64,000 nt of DNA from Thoreauomyces humboldtii (taxonomy: Eukaryota > Chytridiomycota > Chytridiomycetes > Spizellomycetales > Powellomycetaceae): NCBI GenBank assembly GCA_027596035.1, contig JADGJA010000022.1, positions 1 to 64,000 on the forward strand. The letters are read 5' to 3'. Below, one piece after another: positions 35,450-47,300 of the stretch (positions within the stretch are counted from its first letter, which is position 1; each line of letters begins with the position of its first letter). The translations under genes were made by a program, and so were the position numbers. The notes beneath the pieces are model-generated. The model worked only from the letters and a program-made list of their open reading frames with translations, did no database searches and was not told the DNA's origin.

Positions 35450-35625
35450 GGTCCAAACCAAACAGGAAAGCTTTTGGGGATTTTCCGGAAGTCCGTGAGA
35501 AGTGATTATTGGTAAACACTTCTCGGACACTCGGACACACGGGAATTTACATTTCCGTCATCCACTGCAATCAATCGCGAGAAATGTCGATGCAGATTAA
35601 ACAATGATAATATCCAACCAGCCCC

Positions 35626-37391
35626 CTACGAACGGAATCGTCCAATGGCCTCGCCAACCTGAACCTTCTGCCCGGCCTCCAGAGTAAACTCGAACTCGGA
35701 GGGCGCCTCGAACACAAGAACGACCGTGCTTCCAAGCTTGAAACCTCCCATTTCGTCGCCCTTCTTCAGTTGCTTTCCAGTGGGATAAGTTCGTTCATCG
35801 TAAGTGCCCGGAGCGTGCTTGAGCTGACGGCGTCCTAGGTTCGTGCGAAGTTCCTGAATGCAAAAGACGTGAGAGGGCTGTTCTCGTAAAAAATCGAACA
35901 ACACAAAGAAACTCACCGGGTCGAAATCTATCTTGATGCTTCCAACGTTCGTGGCGCCCACCGGGATCATGCTGAAAAATCCGTGCTCCCAATCTCCCAT
36001 CAAAACCACACGTTCGTTTAGTACGAACAGGTTCTTGATCATGTTGACCGCCAGCGGAGAGACGGAGTAAAGCTCGCCCGAGAAATGTCTGCGTCGCTCC
36101 GCGATCCAGTCAGCGGGCGAATGGAATCGGTGATAGTCTCCAGGTGCAAGGTAGATGACGGCAAAGAACAAGGCGTTTCCTGGTCGGAGGACGTGCCCGC
36201 CATATGCGTTCGGAACTCGAGCGGTGGTGTTCGCAAGGTTCGTCTCGCCAACTTGAGGATGATCTTCGCCCAAAATGCGGTCCAGTGAGTAGTCGATCGA
36301 GTTTATGTCTGCGAACTTCGTGTCAGATACGACACTCGCGGAGTGAGTCTTATGCGCTAGCGCGAGCGCTTCGGTGGTGAGCGCTGGATCCGGGTGATGT
36401 ACATTCTTCCCGTCGGTATTTTCAACTTTGTGACGGCCGAGTAGAGCGTCTAGGGAGTATGTGACCCCCTTGATCTGCTCAACCGTGCGTTCACCCGTGA
36501 TTAGGCCAAAGTGTAAAACTCGACCGTCCGCTGGACTGACCTGCAAGCGGTCAGTAACGCGGCCTGTCTACATGCATGCGAAACGTAGACTCACCAAAGG
36601 AGCTTTGGTCTCGATCGGTCGGGCGCCAGGAACCAGCGTCCTATAGAAGAATGCACCCAAGTTTGCGTAGTTTTCCAATATTGGATCCTCCATTTCCTCA
36701 AGATTGCAGCCGAACATGGATGCATAGGTTCGGTACAGAGGACCTCGGAGCCAAACGGGAACAGTTAGGTCGTTGCCCCAGCCCCAGAGACGAGACATTC
36801 CGCGAAGTGGCAGGGCCGCGTACACGTGGACCTGAGGACAAGCGCTTGCATCGGTTTCTGGCTCCGTTTGCGCAGACGCCCAACCTCAAGCAGTTTCACT
36901 CACATGCCATGGCCCTTCGATCTTGACGAGCTTGCCGCTTCCGTCAGCGGCTTCTTCGTCGCGCCGCGAGACACGGATGAGGTGCACGAGAGCAATGCAA
37001 ACGAGACCGAGGGCGATGGGAATGGGCTTCCAGACGAGACCCGTCTTCTTCTTCGTCTTCTTTTGCTCCTGCTGCCTAGGCGGCTGTGAGGGGAATGACT
37101 TTGGGTGTTCTGCGAATAGAATTTGGAGATCAGTCTAACCTGGCGGCCAAGCTTCGACGAGGTTGCGTCAAAAGGAGTACCTTTATGGAGCCACTCCTTT
37201 GGCTGCTGCTGCTCTCCATGGAACTGGCTGCTGTGAAAGGACCTGGCGTTGCGGAGAGCTGTGGCGGTGGGTCGATAGGCAGCGGCGGGGAGGCGTGCTG
37301 CCGGGTGCTGTTGTGCGAAAGGCGAGAGACGGGTGGCAGCCCTCGCCACCGCACGACGCATGCCGAGACGAGTGCCGAAGCGGTAGTTCAT
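35626..37391 (-). CDS. PSD1: Mitochondrial phosphatidylserine decarboxylase proenzyme
   Basis: Five exons (37391-37181, 37109-36904, 36831-36595, 36540-35917, 35853-35626) join in phase to 501 residues. It makes phosphatidylethanolamine from phosphatidylserine at the inner mitochondrial membrane. The N terminus is Arg/Ala-rich with almost no acidic residues (matrix presequence), followed by one membrane helix (PIPIALGLVCIALVHLI). Family motifs: WGWGNDLTVPVWLRG, VSPADGRVLHFG, GDYHRFHSPADW with the catalytic His, and GGFKLGSTVVLVFE. In the last, LGST (about 466-469) is the self-cleavage site that turns Ser into the pyruvoyl group. The stop codon lies only 176 bp upstream of the XPA start on the same strand. 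Confidence 0.96.
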
Positions 37392-37833
37392 GGCTGGTGT
37401 GCTGAGAGCTGTGGGTTGGGACTTCAGGAATGTCACTCCTGAGCCTTTGACTTTGCCGGGGGGAAGGCGCACGCGAGGAGTATCAGGACAGGGCCGCAAC
37501 GGGAGAAGAACAGGGCAGCAGGAAAAAGAAGGTTGCAGGAGAAGCGGTCGTGTGTCCCCGTCATGGCCTTTTCCCTCCTGAGGGACGGGCCAGACGGGGG
37601 CAGGTTTTCCACCAAAAAGTTGACCTCAGGCTCTCCGCAGTTGCCCTTTCCGATTCTCTGAGCACGAACATCATTCCCAGGACCGACGCAGCAATCGCAT
37701 CAGCTTCGGCTTGCAGCATCCGCAAAGCGAACGCATACGGCAGGGTAACCTCATTGTCGCTCAGGGGATCAGAGGCTTGACTCGTCACCGGAAACACGGC
37801 TACTTCTCTCGGCAGCTGCCTGGCTTCCCTTGC
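37392..37833. promoter_or_regulatory. Divergent promoter region of PSD1 and the RhoGEF gene
   Basis: About 440 bp separate the two start codons. The frames that cross it on both strands (for example 37561-38016 minus) are rich in Arg, Ser and Ala with no domain. I treat them as non-coding. Confidence 0.5.
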
Positions 37834-40800
37834 ATGACGGACTCTTTCCTTCGACGACGCAGTGCGGTTCATCCCAAACCCTCGGAAGAACCTTGTGGAG
37901 ACGCATCGCTGAAAGTTCCATGTCCTCCCGAAGAACCAGCCATCCAAAACGACAGGTGAGAGTGTTGCTGCGCTTTCGAGGTCGCTTTTCACCTGCTCAA
38001 GACACATCAATCCCAAAGTTCTGCGGAGCGACCAAAACGAGCTCGTTCAGCGTACTTGTCCGATGACATCCTACTACGTGAGACCTATGGCGACACCGGG
38101 GCCAGACGGGCCTCTTACGTTGCCCCGTCGGTTGCCTCGCGGCCTGCGACTTTCGCTGCGCGGAGCTCTCGTCTTTCTAGGATCGGTCGATCGACGGGAT
38201 CGCTTGCTCTCGGGGACTCGGCTGGAAAGTTCACGCCCTTCGGGAGATCCCAGAAAAGTCTGTCTCCTTATGCCACGGTCGGCGCTCAATCGCAAAACAA
38301 TAAGCCGCTATCACCATATCCATCCTTGGCGAGCTTTCACAGCCGAACCGACTCTTCCCATGCTAGCTTCTCGTCGGAAGATTTGATATTTACCACGCCA
38401 AGCAGTCGAAACAGCACGGTCGATGCGAGCGGAAACGTCGATTTGATGGACGTGTCTATGGAATCTTCAAGTACCGCGGCTTTCAGTCTCAACCCGAGCT
38501 TCTCCATATCGCGAGCGCCATCTTTGGATAGTCCCCAATCCGGAGTGGTCAGCAGGAGAGTGATGATCGCGAAAGAGATTATGGACAGCGAGCGGCGTTA
38601 CGTGGACAGCCTGCTCCAATTGCAGAAGGTGTGCATCCGGCGCACCGTGTATGTTTTCAGAGAAGTTCGCGACTGAACCTTTCCTTCTCAGTCTTTCTTG
38701 CAACCACTGATGGCAGTCGCGGGGACTCAGTCAGAAATCTTGCCGAGGAAAACAATTCAGGGAATGTTCTCAGAACTCCCCGGACTCATCAATGTGAATG
38801 CGGAGCTGCGCAAGCAACTGGATTGCCGTCTCGAGGGAAATCAGTGGAACCCGGTGGATGGTTGTCTTGGGGACATCTTTTTGAATCTTGTAAGCCTGCG
38901 ACGCGTCCTTGCATGCCATTGCGTTCTCAGTTCTAAGCAATGTGCTGCCTCGCAGGCCCCCTATTTGAAGATGTACTCCTCGTACGTTAAGAACTTTAAC
39001 AACGCCCTCTCGATCGTATCGGACAATATTACGAGAAACGCACCATTCGCTCAGTTCGTTGCGGTAGGTGGTACGTTCATAGAGATATGGTGTATCATTG
39101 CTGATGTTTTTCGGCGCTTTCAGAAACAGAACGCTGACCCGAATTTGAAGGGTTTGCCTTTGGAGGCATACCTCATCTTGCCAGTGCAACGAATACCTCG
39201 GTGGGACTCCTTATTCCTTGTCGGCGTTGACTGAGATTCCTTACTGAACTCTCCTCACTATTTGCCAGATACAAGATGCTTCTCGAGGTTGGTGATTTAT
39301 CAACTCAATGCGCGTATGAATGCTCTCTTATCCCCTTTTCTTTATGTAGGATCTTCTCAAAAATACCGGAACGGATCATCCTGACCGCATCACTCTAGAA
39401 AAGTCGTTAGCGAGAATAGCTGAAGGTGCATCACCGTTCTCGATTGGACTATTTCGAAATTGCTGCTTGACCTATTCTTTTGTCAGTTGCTGTGTTTGTC
39501 AACGAGAGCATCCGCGAGCACGAGATGATCCAAGAACTTATCGAAGTGCAAAAATCCCTTCACGGTTTAGACGAGGTACCTGAAAACAAAATGGATTTTT
39601 TTTTGTTACATTCACTCACGGTTTCGATAGGATCTTGTCTCGCCTGGTCGTCGGCTTATCCGCCGTGGGAAAGTTCAGAAGGTATGTGCGAAGGTTCGTT
39701 CGTTTCTGTAGCTAGATATCTTGCTGATCGCGCTACAGATTTCGCGTCGTAGACATCATGCTCGATACTTGATATTGTTATCAGATTTCCTCATCTATGC
39801 TAGGTATGAGTTGTTTTCCTTTAAGCAGCGCAACGCTTGTTTACACCCGTGCCTGTAGCCCGGGGCTTCTTGAAGAGCATTACACCTTTCATCGCAAGCT
39901 CGATCTCGAGCTCTGTGAGGCTGTTGATGTGCCTGACACGAAAGGTTAGTGGCGGGCGGGCGTTAGGCAGTTGTGCCGAGGATATTTATTGAAACAAGGA
40001 AATGTAGACATGCGGCATATATTCCAAATCGTAAGCACGGAAAAGTCCTTTGCCATGTACGCAGAGTCGGCAAAGGATAAAGCCAACTGGCTCAAAGATA
40101 TCAACACCGCTGCTCGGGAGCTGCGATTGAATCGAAGCACTTTGCAAAACGAACAAGGCGGTGAAGAGTTTGCGGTGTGGCAAAAGCGGCGAAAGATGCA
40201 TGACTATAGCGCCCCTGTATGGATGCCCGACGACAGCACGAGCCGCTGCACGCTGTGTGCCCAAGATTTCTCGATGATGACACGGAAGCATCACTGTCGA
40301 GCCTGCGGAAAGATAGTATGCTACGCCTGCTCGACCAGATCATTCATGATACCGGGCTTGCTACGCGACGTTCCTGCTCGTGCGTGCGATCCGTGTTTCG
40401 AGCGTATTTCCCATGAAGGGAAGCTTCAAGTTGTTACTTCTCCATCACCAACTGCGACTCGCTACTCTTTCGATTACCCTTCTCCATCCCGCGCCGCTCC
40501 TGCGCTTCCCGACTCACCCGTGTCCGCTGCCTCCGATACGTCTGTTCGGCCGCCCCCTAGACGGGTACGACCTGTCTCTATGGCCCCGCAGCTTTGGAAT
40601 ATGTTCAGCAAGAACTCTGCAGAGGATTTGAAAGCCGGACGGGGCCTGACACCAATAACGCCTGATATAAGGAGACAGTCTGTAAGTATTGATTAGCGTC
40701 CATCTGACCCGCCTTCTTGAGATGCTTTGACTAATATTACCATCAGGCTCCTGCTTCGGCTTCATCTTCCTCGTGCTCCTTATGCAATGCTACCTTTTCG

Positions 40801-41068
40801 TGGATGAGATGGAAGGTACGTTCGAAGTTGCCTTGAAGTAAACTCGAAAATGCTAAACGCTTACCTGAAATCATAGTATCACTGCAAGTCGTGTGGCCGT
40901 ATTGTGTGCGCGGGCTGTACGCCAAAGACAGGCCAAAATGACACGTGCGACCCCTGTCATCGCGGCGTCGACCCGCAGGACATTTTGGTAGACCCTCATG
41001 GAGGAGGCTGGAGCGCTTCCCCCGCTGAAATGATGGACGTGGACTCTATGTTGCCGGACTCTCAATAA
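37834..41068 (+). CDS. Rho-family guanine nucleotide exchange factor, DH-PH-FYVE-FYVE (FGD-like)
   Basis: Fourteen exons (37834-37955, 38019-38628, 38692-38889, 38956-39063, 39124-39200, 39269-39287, 39350-39425, 39487-39575, 39631-39681, 39739-39803, 39859-39944, 39999-40681, 40747-40815, 40877-41068) join in phase to 814 residues. A Ser-rich N terminus leads to a DH domain (about 226-430: MIAKEIMDSERRYVDSLLQL, YLILPVQRIPRYKMLLEDLL). A PH domain follows (about 434-540, HARYLILLSDFLIYA), then a FYVE finger (about 575-634) with WMPD, RKHHCRACG and a CxxC end. A second, shorter finger (738-775: CSLC, YHCKSCGRIVCAGC, CDPC) lacks the WxxD and RR/KHHCR phosphoinositide-binding features. DH-PH activates Rho/Cdc42 GTPases and FYVE targets PI3P endosomes, as in animal FGD1-4. 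The first exon is the least certain, because no ATG lies in frame within exon 2. Confidence 0.85.
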
Positions 41069-41332
41069 CTTTTAGCGGGGTCTTTCTTGGATTTTTTTTT
41101 TACACACTCCCTTACCCCGTTTTTTTTTTTGTTACGATCATCCACTCCACTCTTGTTGTACATAGTAAACCCTTACATCTACCACCACTAATCATATCAT
41201 TGTTCCGTCTCTCGCCTGCTTTCTCTCCCAATAGGCAGCATTTTGAACGATATATATTTGATAAATCGCACTAATGGCGAAATTTATGAACAATTGAGAA
41301 TGGTATGAAAGACAGCTCGGTGCCGCCGAGAA

Positions 41333-44300
41333 TTACTCGTTAAGCTGACAGAGCAGCGCTACACCCTTCGAAATCCAGTAGTCGGATGGACGGTCCGTCG
41401 GGATGTTGAGGGGCACAACGAAGTTAGTTGAGTGTCCCGTAGTTGACAGCGTTCCAGCTCGCGCGGACGTCTTGTATAGTGGGCAGATGTAAAGTCCCGG
41501 TCCAGCCTGAGTTGCTTGCGTTGGAACAAAGCGGATCAGTGGCATGGTCTGTTCAAAGGAGTGAAGGTTAGCATGGGTAACCTCAAGAAATTCTGACGCA
41601 AAGATTGGTGCGTACCGAAAACATCTCCATCGGGAACGAATCCTGCAAAAGTCGCTTCTCTCGATCCCACCGTGCTCCTTCCATGTACAGTCCGTGAACG
41701 AGCACACCGTCCTGGTCCGATAAAGGTGCCGTAACGGGTCGCGAGTCCATTTCCGACCCCCTCGTGGGCGCCCGGGACGAGACGGAGCTATCGGCCGTGC
41801 CAGGTGCGCCGGACGCGAGGGCGCGAGGGTCGCCAGCGTCATAATCGAGAACTTTGAAGGCGAACGCCAACGTGTCGATGGGAATGTTGTATCGACGCGC
41901 ATGATTCTGCAGCACGCCGGTGAGGAATCCTTGAGGGAAGAAGAAGCCTGGAAGCCAGAACGAGGTCGGCTGGCCGTTGTCGGCCCAGTCTCGGATGAAA
42001 GTCATGCGCTTGTGGAAGTCCTTGACCCATGATGCGAGAGGCTTTAGGGACGGGTACGCGTGACTGGACCATGCAGTGGGGACCTAGAGGTGTCTGCATA
42101 AGCCGCTTGTTCAAGTGATAGCATAAATTCCGGGGACCTCACCTCGTTGTTGAGTAGACTTTTGTACACCAGTTCTAGCTCTGCGCTCATGACCACCAAA
42201 CCCTTTACGGCCTTCACAAGGTTGTCGAGCGAGTTCCGAACGATGTTGTTCAGCTTGTTGAACCGGGCCGCTTCCTGAGATAGCACCGTGCTGAGCGAGT
42301 TGAGCATGCGACCCGTCTCATCTTTCTTGAAGAGCTCCAGGAGCACGGAGCTAGGAGGCTCCTCGTTTGTGCTGCCTCCTGACGCAGAACCAGTGAAGCG
42401 CGCTGACTTTGGACGTTCAGGTGGTATTTCGAGGATGAGCAAAGGCGGCCAATCAGCCAGGATGGTAGTTGCCAGCGACGTGACAATCTCCTCACTCGAC
42501 TTGCCACCGCCAGCGGTGACGAGTCGAGGTTGGACTTCCAGGATGGATCGGAGAAGTCGGCGTGTCTCCTGAACCTGGAAGCTGATGTCTGCGTTCTCGT
42601 GCATTCCAAACACGGAAGGCTCTTCGGTAAAGGGTAGCTTGTCGATGTAGCTTCGGAAGCTGGCGAGCTCTCCATCCGGTGGTGCATAGTACACGCCCGA
42701 TGGGGAGAACTTGTATGAGTCGTCGAGGATATGCGGCGTGTAGAATCTGTTCAGAATTGAACGCAGTGATCTTCGGTCCCAGTCGTCCGTTACTCGGCCA
42801 CCGAATGTGATCTCGCCGGTCAGGTAAGACAGGGCGTCCCAGGGAATCGTTTTGTACTCTTGCAGCATGTTTTTGAGGATGGTAATGGACACTTCGAGGT
42901 CCGAGTTGCTCCAGTCGTACAGGATGTTCCATCCAAGGGGGCCATACTTTTTGCGCTCCTGAATGACGGCGTTGAAAAAGCAGACTCCGAAAAGTAGCTT
43001 GCGGAATTTTCCTCCCTGTGGTGGATGGTCGTCGAAGAGATCCCTTGAAACGTCGGCGAAACTGCGCGCAACGTTAGCACGTAATCCTTTGGGGGGCTCA
43101 TTGGTGACTTTGACTCCGTCCTGCAGGACAGCAATCGGGAACACCTTGGACGGCATCGATGACAAGAACATCCGGAAGTTCTCGTGTATCTCTGTCTCCG
43201 GAAGGGAGAACTCTTTGACGATTGCCTCAAGCCGGTTCATCCATGATGCGGCAAGATGACAGTTCTGTAAGAAGACCCAGTCACCGGAAACGATGGCTCG
43301 GCGCAAGAGCTGCTCGGCAATCGGTCCCTGACCTTGACCCAGCGAGATCATATGGAGACGCTCTTGCATGTTGATCTCTTTGGACGCAGCAAACTTCATT
43401 AGCGCCGAGACTGGATCAGATCCGGTCGACAAGATGAAGATGAAGGGAGTTCGGTTGTCGATGTCTTTGTAAGCCACCGCAAGGTCCAGCGGCGGAATAT
43501 CGATGTATTCCGATCCCATGTTCTTCTTGACGAAGTCAACACACGCAGAGACTAGCTTTTCCTCTCGGAGTACTTTGATGAGGAGAAGACGCTGAAAGTC
43601 GGTCAGCTGGCCTCCTGTTTCGCCTGGCACCGTGCAAGAATATGGCGTATCTGACTCGACGATGGTCTCCCATTCCATCGTGTACATCTGCATGTGCTCG
43701 ATCGTGTAGCCGAAATCGGGAATCGTCTTGGCCAGGTCGCACAGATTTTCCCACATCGTGCTCGAAAGCCAGCGGACGTTAGGCTTTGTCGGTAGCTCGG
43801 CTCCGAGCGTGGGTGTCCCGCCTCGCAAAAGGAAGTTCCACTCATAGTCATCGATGGACTTTTTCTCGCGCATGATCTGGATGCATATCATGAACGAATA
43901 GGTCATCTTGTGCTGTTCGAAAAGTCCTCGAGAGACGTTCGCAAAAGTGCTGTAAGTAGTATTTTTGCAGAGGATCTCGATGCGACGCTGGAGATCGTCT
44001 GCCTTCTCGGAGTGTTGGATGCAGGTGCTGAACAGATTCTTAAAGTACTTGAGCGAGAACTGGTACATCGAGTCAATGCCAGCGAGATCTGCGATGACGA
44101 AGTAAAGTACCGAGCCCCGGATTGCGACAGGGCGGTATCGCTCTCGCGCGGTATTGATCTCTTTTTCGGTCATCTCAGCTTGAGCCACACGCTCTTTGAT
44201 CGCTGCTGAGGTGACCTTTGACTGGTTCAGAGTATTGATCAGCTCCTCGTCATCGAGAATGTTGCCTTCGGAATTGAAAAGAAGCTTGAGAATTCTCTCT

Positions 44301-47300
44301 TCGATGTCCTTCAAAGCCTTCCGATCGGCAGCAATATTGATAATCAAAGAGTTTCGCTGTTCTTCGAGCTCGGGGCGCTCGAGCCGCACGACGTCTGCGA
44401 GCAGCTGGCCTTCAAGACCCACTTGCGTCACAGTAAAGTTGATAATGGTCACCTTGATACAGACCTCGGGAAGGTAGTGTGGGTTCGAAAGCTTCGTCGT
44501 GATATAGAGCTTGAAATTTCGGTCGTACTCGACGAACGAGTCTCCGAGTTTCATCAAGAGACGTCCGCCTTGTCGTACAGTTTGCTTGAGAAGCAATGGT
44601 TCGAGCGAGGGATCCAGTTGTTCTCCCACATCTTCCATGAGCACAGGTTGACCCGTGCGCACGGCGTTTTCCAGCGAACGAAGAAATTTGGGATCGCTGA
44701 GCTTAACGATCTTGAGATCGTTGCCTTCCATAGCTTTGATCCAGCGGTTTGCTTGTCCTTGCGGGTCGATCATCAGCGGCCATCTTCTGCCTCGGGTAAC
44801 CAAGATTCCGTTTTCAATTGATAGAGGGTCGGCGGGCAAGCCTTGGATGTTCCAATCTCGAACAACGGCCGGGTCTGCAAGGTTGTCGAAGAGATTGAAG
44901 TTTTCCGACACCGGGATGCCGATTTCTTGACAACGTTTGATCCAGCCGCGCACAAGCTCAGCTCGGAAGGTAGAGGTAAAAGCACCAAAGTAAGCGACGC
45001 AAGCAGCGCTGAGAAAGATGTTGCCGACCAAGTCGTCGATTTGCTGATTGAGTCGCTCCACGGACTCGGCCCATCGAATTTGCTCGTCGGCTAATGCCGT
45101 CGTCAGTTTGCCGGCTCGTGCAAGGCGGCGAGTGGTTTCTTCCATTTTGTCGGCCAGTTCTCGTTTGCTGGAAATGGATTGCTCGTACTGAGATTTGAGT
45201 TTGCCGAGCTGCGATTCTACTTCGGCCAATGCCGCCGCTTTCTCGGCGAGCTTAGCCCGAGTGGACTCCAGCGCAACGGCTGCCTCCTCGAGTTTGCGCC
45301 TCTTTGGTGCAACCTCTTTGTTGACCCGCGAGTACATGTCCATGGCAATGACCCACATACACATACTTTTGCAGGCTTTTGAAACCTTCTCTACAGCATC
45401 TGGGTTGAAGTTTGGATTTTCGATGTACTTCTTGAGCTTCTTCGTCACGGACTCAGGAATATTGTCTTTGTCGAATTCTGCCATTTTCTTCATGAACTGA
45501 GGGTCCGAGAGAAGCTTCTTGGAACTGTCCCAGTCCGGCTTGGACTTGAAAAGCGTGCAAATGGCCTCAAGAACCATCAACACCGCTTCAGGAGGCTTAC
45601 TAAACACCTTCAATTCAGCGATGTCTTTCTTATCGAGGGAGTCCAAAGCTTTATAAGCGGCGTTCAGAGCCGGGAGAGCTTCATCGAGATCTCGCTGTGC
45701 TTCTGCAGCAATTGCCTCGGTCTCTGTTGCCTTCGCTCGTACAATGATCTCTTCCTCGGAAACCACTTTCCGCACTCCATCAGCCGTTTCCTGGTCTTTC
45801 CCGATTTTGACCATGAGAACTTCCGTGTCTTGTGCACGCTGTTTTAGTTCAGGTCCAAGGAGCTCGAGCTCGACTTGCATCTTGGCCACCAGCTCGTTGG
45901 TTTCGAGTAGCTTGTTTAGACCGTTCCTAAGACGATCGCGAGAGGACCCTAGTTCCTTCCGCTTCTCTTGCAGCATAGAGATATAGAGATTGATGAGCTC
46001 AAGATACGACGTTGGTGTCGTGTAATAGCGTCTCCGCAGCTCGGCCCAGAACTTTTCTGCCAGTACTCCAACTGACTCGTGAATCTCGACACACATCTCT
46101 GCGATCTTGTCCTTCATTACGTCTGACCCAAGGTCAACGAACTCCAGGAACCGACGTGACACTGCCAGCAATGCCTCTCGAGGCCAAGCATCGAACCAGT
46201 CGATGGTGCAACAGTTGACGAGCGAGGGGAACATACGGCAACGTGTTCGGAAAGTCTCGCCAACGGGACTAGTTGCGAACACGATGTGGAGATTGTCCCG
46301 AACACGATTGATGAAGAATTGGTAGACGCTGTCGCGATCCTCTGGGAGGCCTTTTTCACGACACACTGAGCGAAGATCGCCCAGTATCTTTTCGCGCTCA
46401 TCGAACTCAAAGAGATTCGGGACTTCTCCCGAGTTCAGGATATTGTTTACGTCCTCCAAGAATGTCTCGGTTTTGATTTGAGTGTCCGAGAGAAGGAATA
46501 CAGTGTTCTTCCCTTCTTGTCCGGCAAGGCGATACAGTCGTTTAATGTCCTCGCGCCATTCCACGTGTCCGTAAGTTCGGGTAAGCTCGATTTGAATGCA
46601 CTGATAGTCGGAAATATGACATGCTAGCCGCGTAAGCGATTGCTTTCCTGTTCCGCCAACACCCACAAGCAAAGCATTGCCACGCGGTTGCCGGATGATA
46701 CGATTAATTCGTGTGATGTGCTGCTTAGCGTCCATAAAGAAAATGAGCCTGACGTCTTTGTTGTTTGTCACGTTGTACTCCTCGAGATACTCTTCCAGTA
46801 GCGTGTTCATCACTTTCATGTCGCCCATCTCGACGTACAGTCTCTCATCCTGTGGGACTCCGCGCTTTCCGAAGTCCCCGAACATGATCGGCTTTTGGCT
46901 CAGCGTTTCTTTCGGAATGCTGACTCCGAAGTTCTTTTCGACCAGCTCGGAGAGCAAGCTATTAAAGTACGTGCGATCCGTATCATCGATCAGCCGATCG
47001 TGAAAGATGCGTGAGGATTCATGACAAAAGAGCTTCACAATGTCCATCTTGGCTTGCACGACTTGCGGCCGTGCCTGACAGACTCCCTGCACCACGCGAG
47101 ACAGGTCACGCAAGTTGAAGGTGTAGTGGGATTTTGCTGGCGTAGGAAGCAGTTCCGTGCACATGCGATGGTAGATTTCGATAGAGGAATTGACGATCGG
47201 GTCGCTGACACCTTTGACCTCGGCTGTAAATCCATTGCGAAGGAAGCCTTCGACGATGGCTCGGAAGATCTTTCCAAGCGATACCTCGCTGGGAGCGGGA

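Noticed and set aside
37561..38016. 151-residue minus-strand frame between PSD1 and the RhoGEF
   Set aside because: No domain or splice context, and it overlaps the first exon and intron of the RhoGEF.
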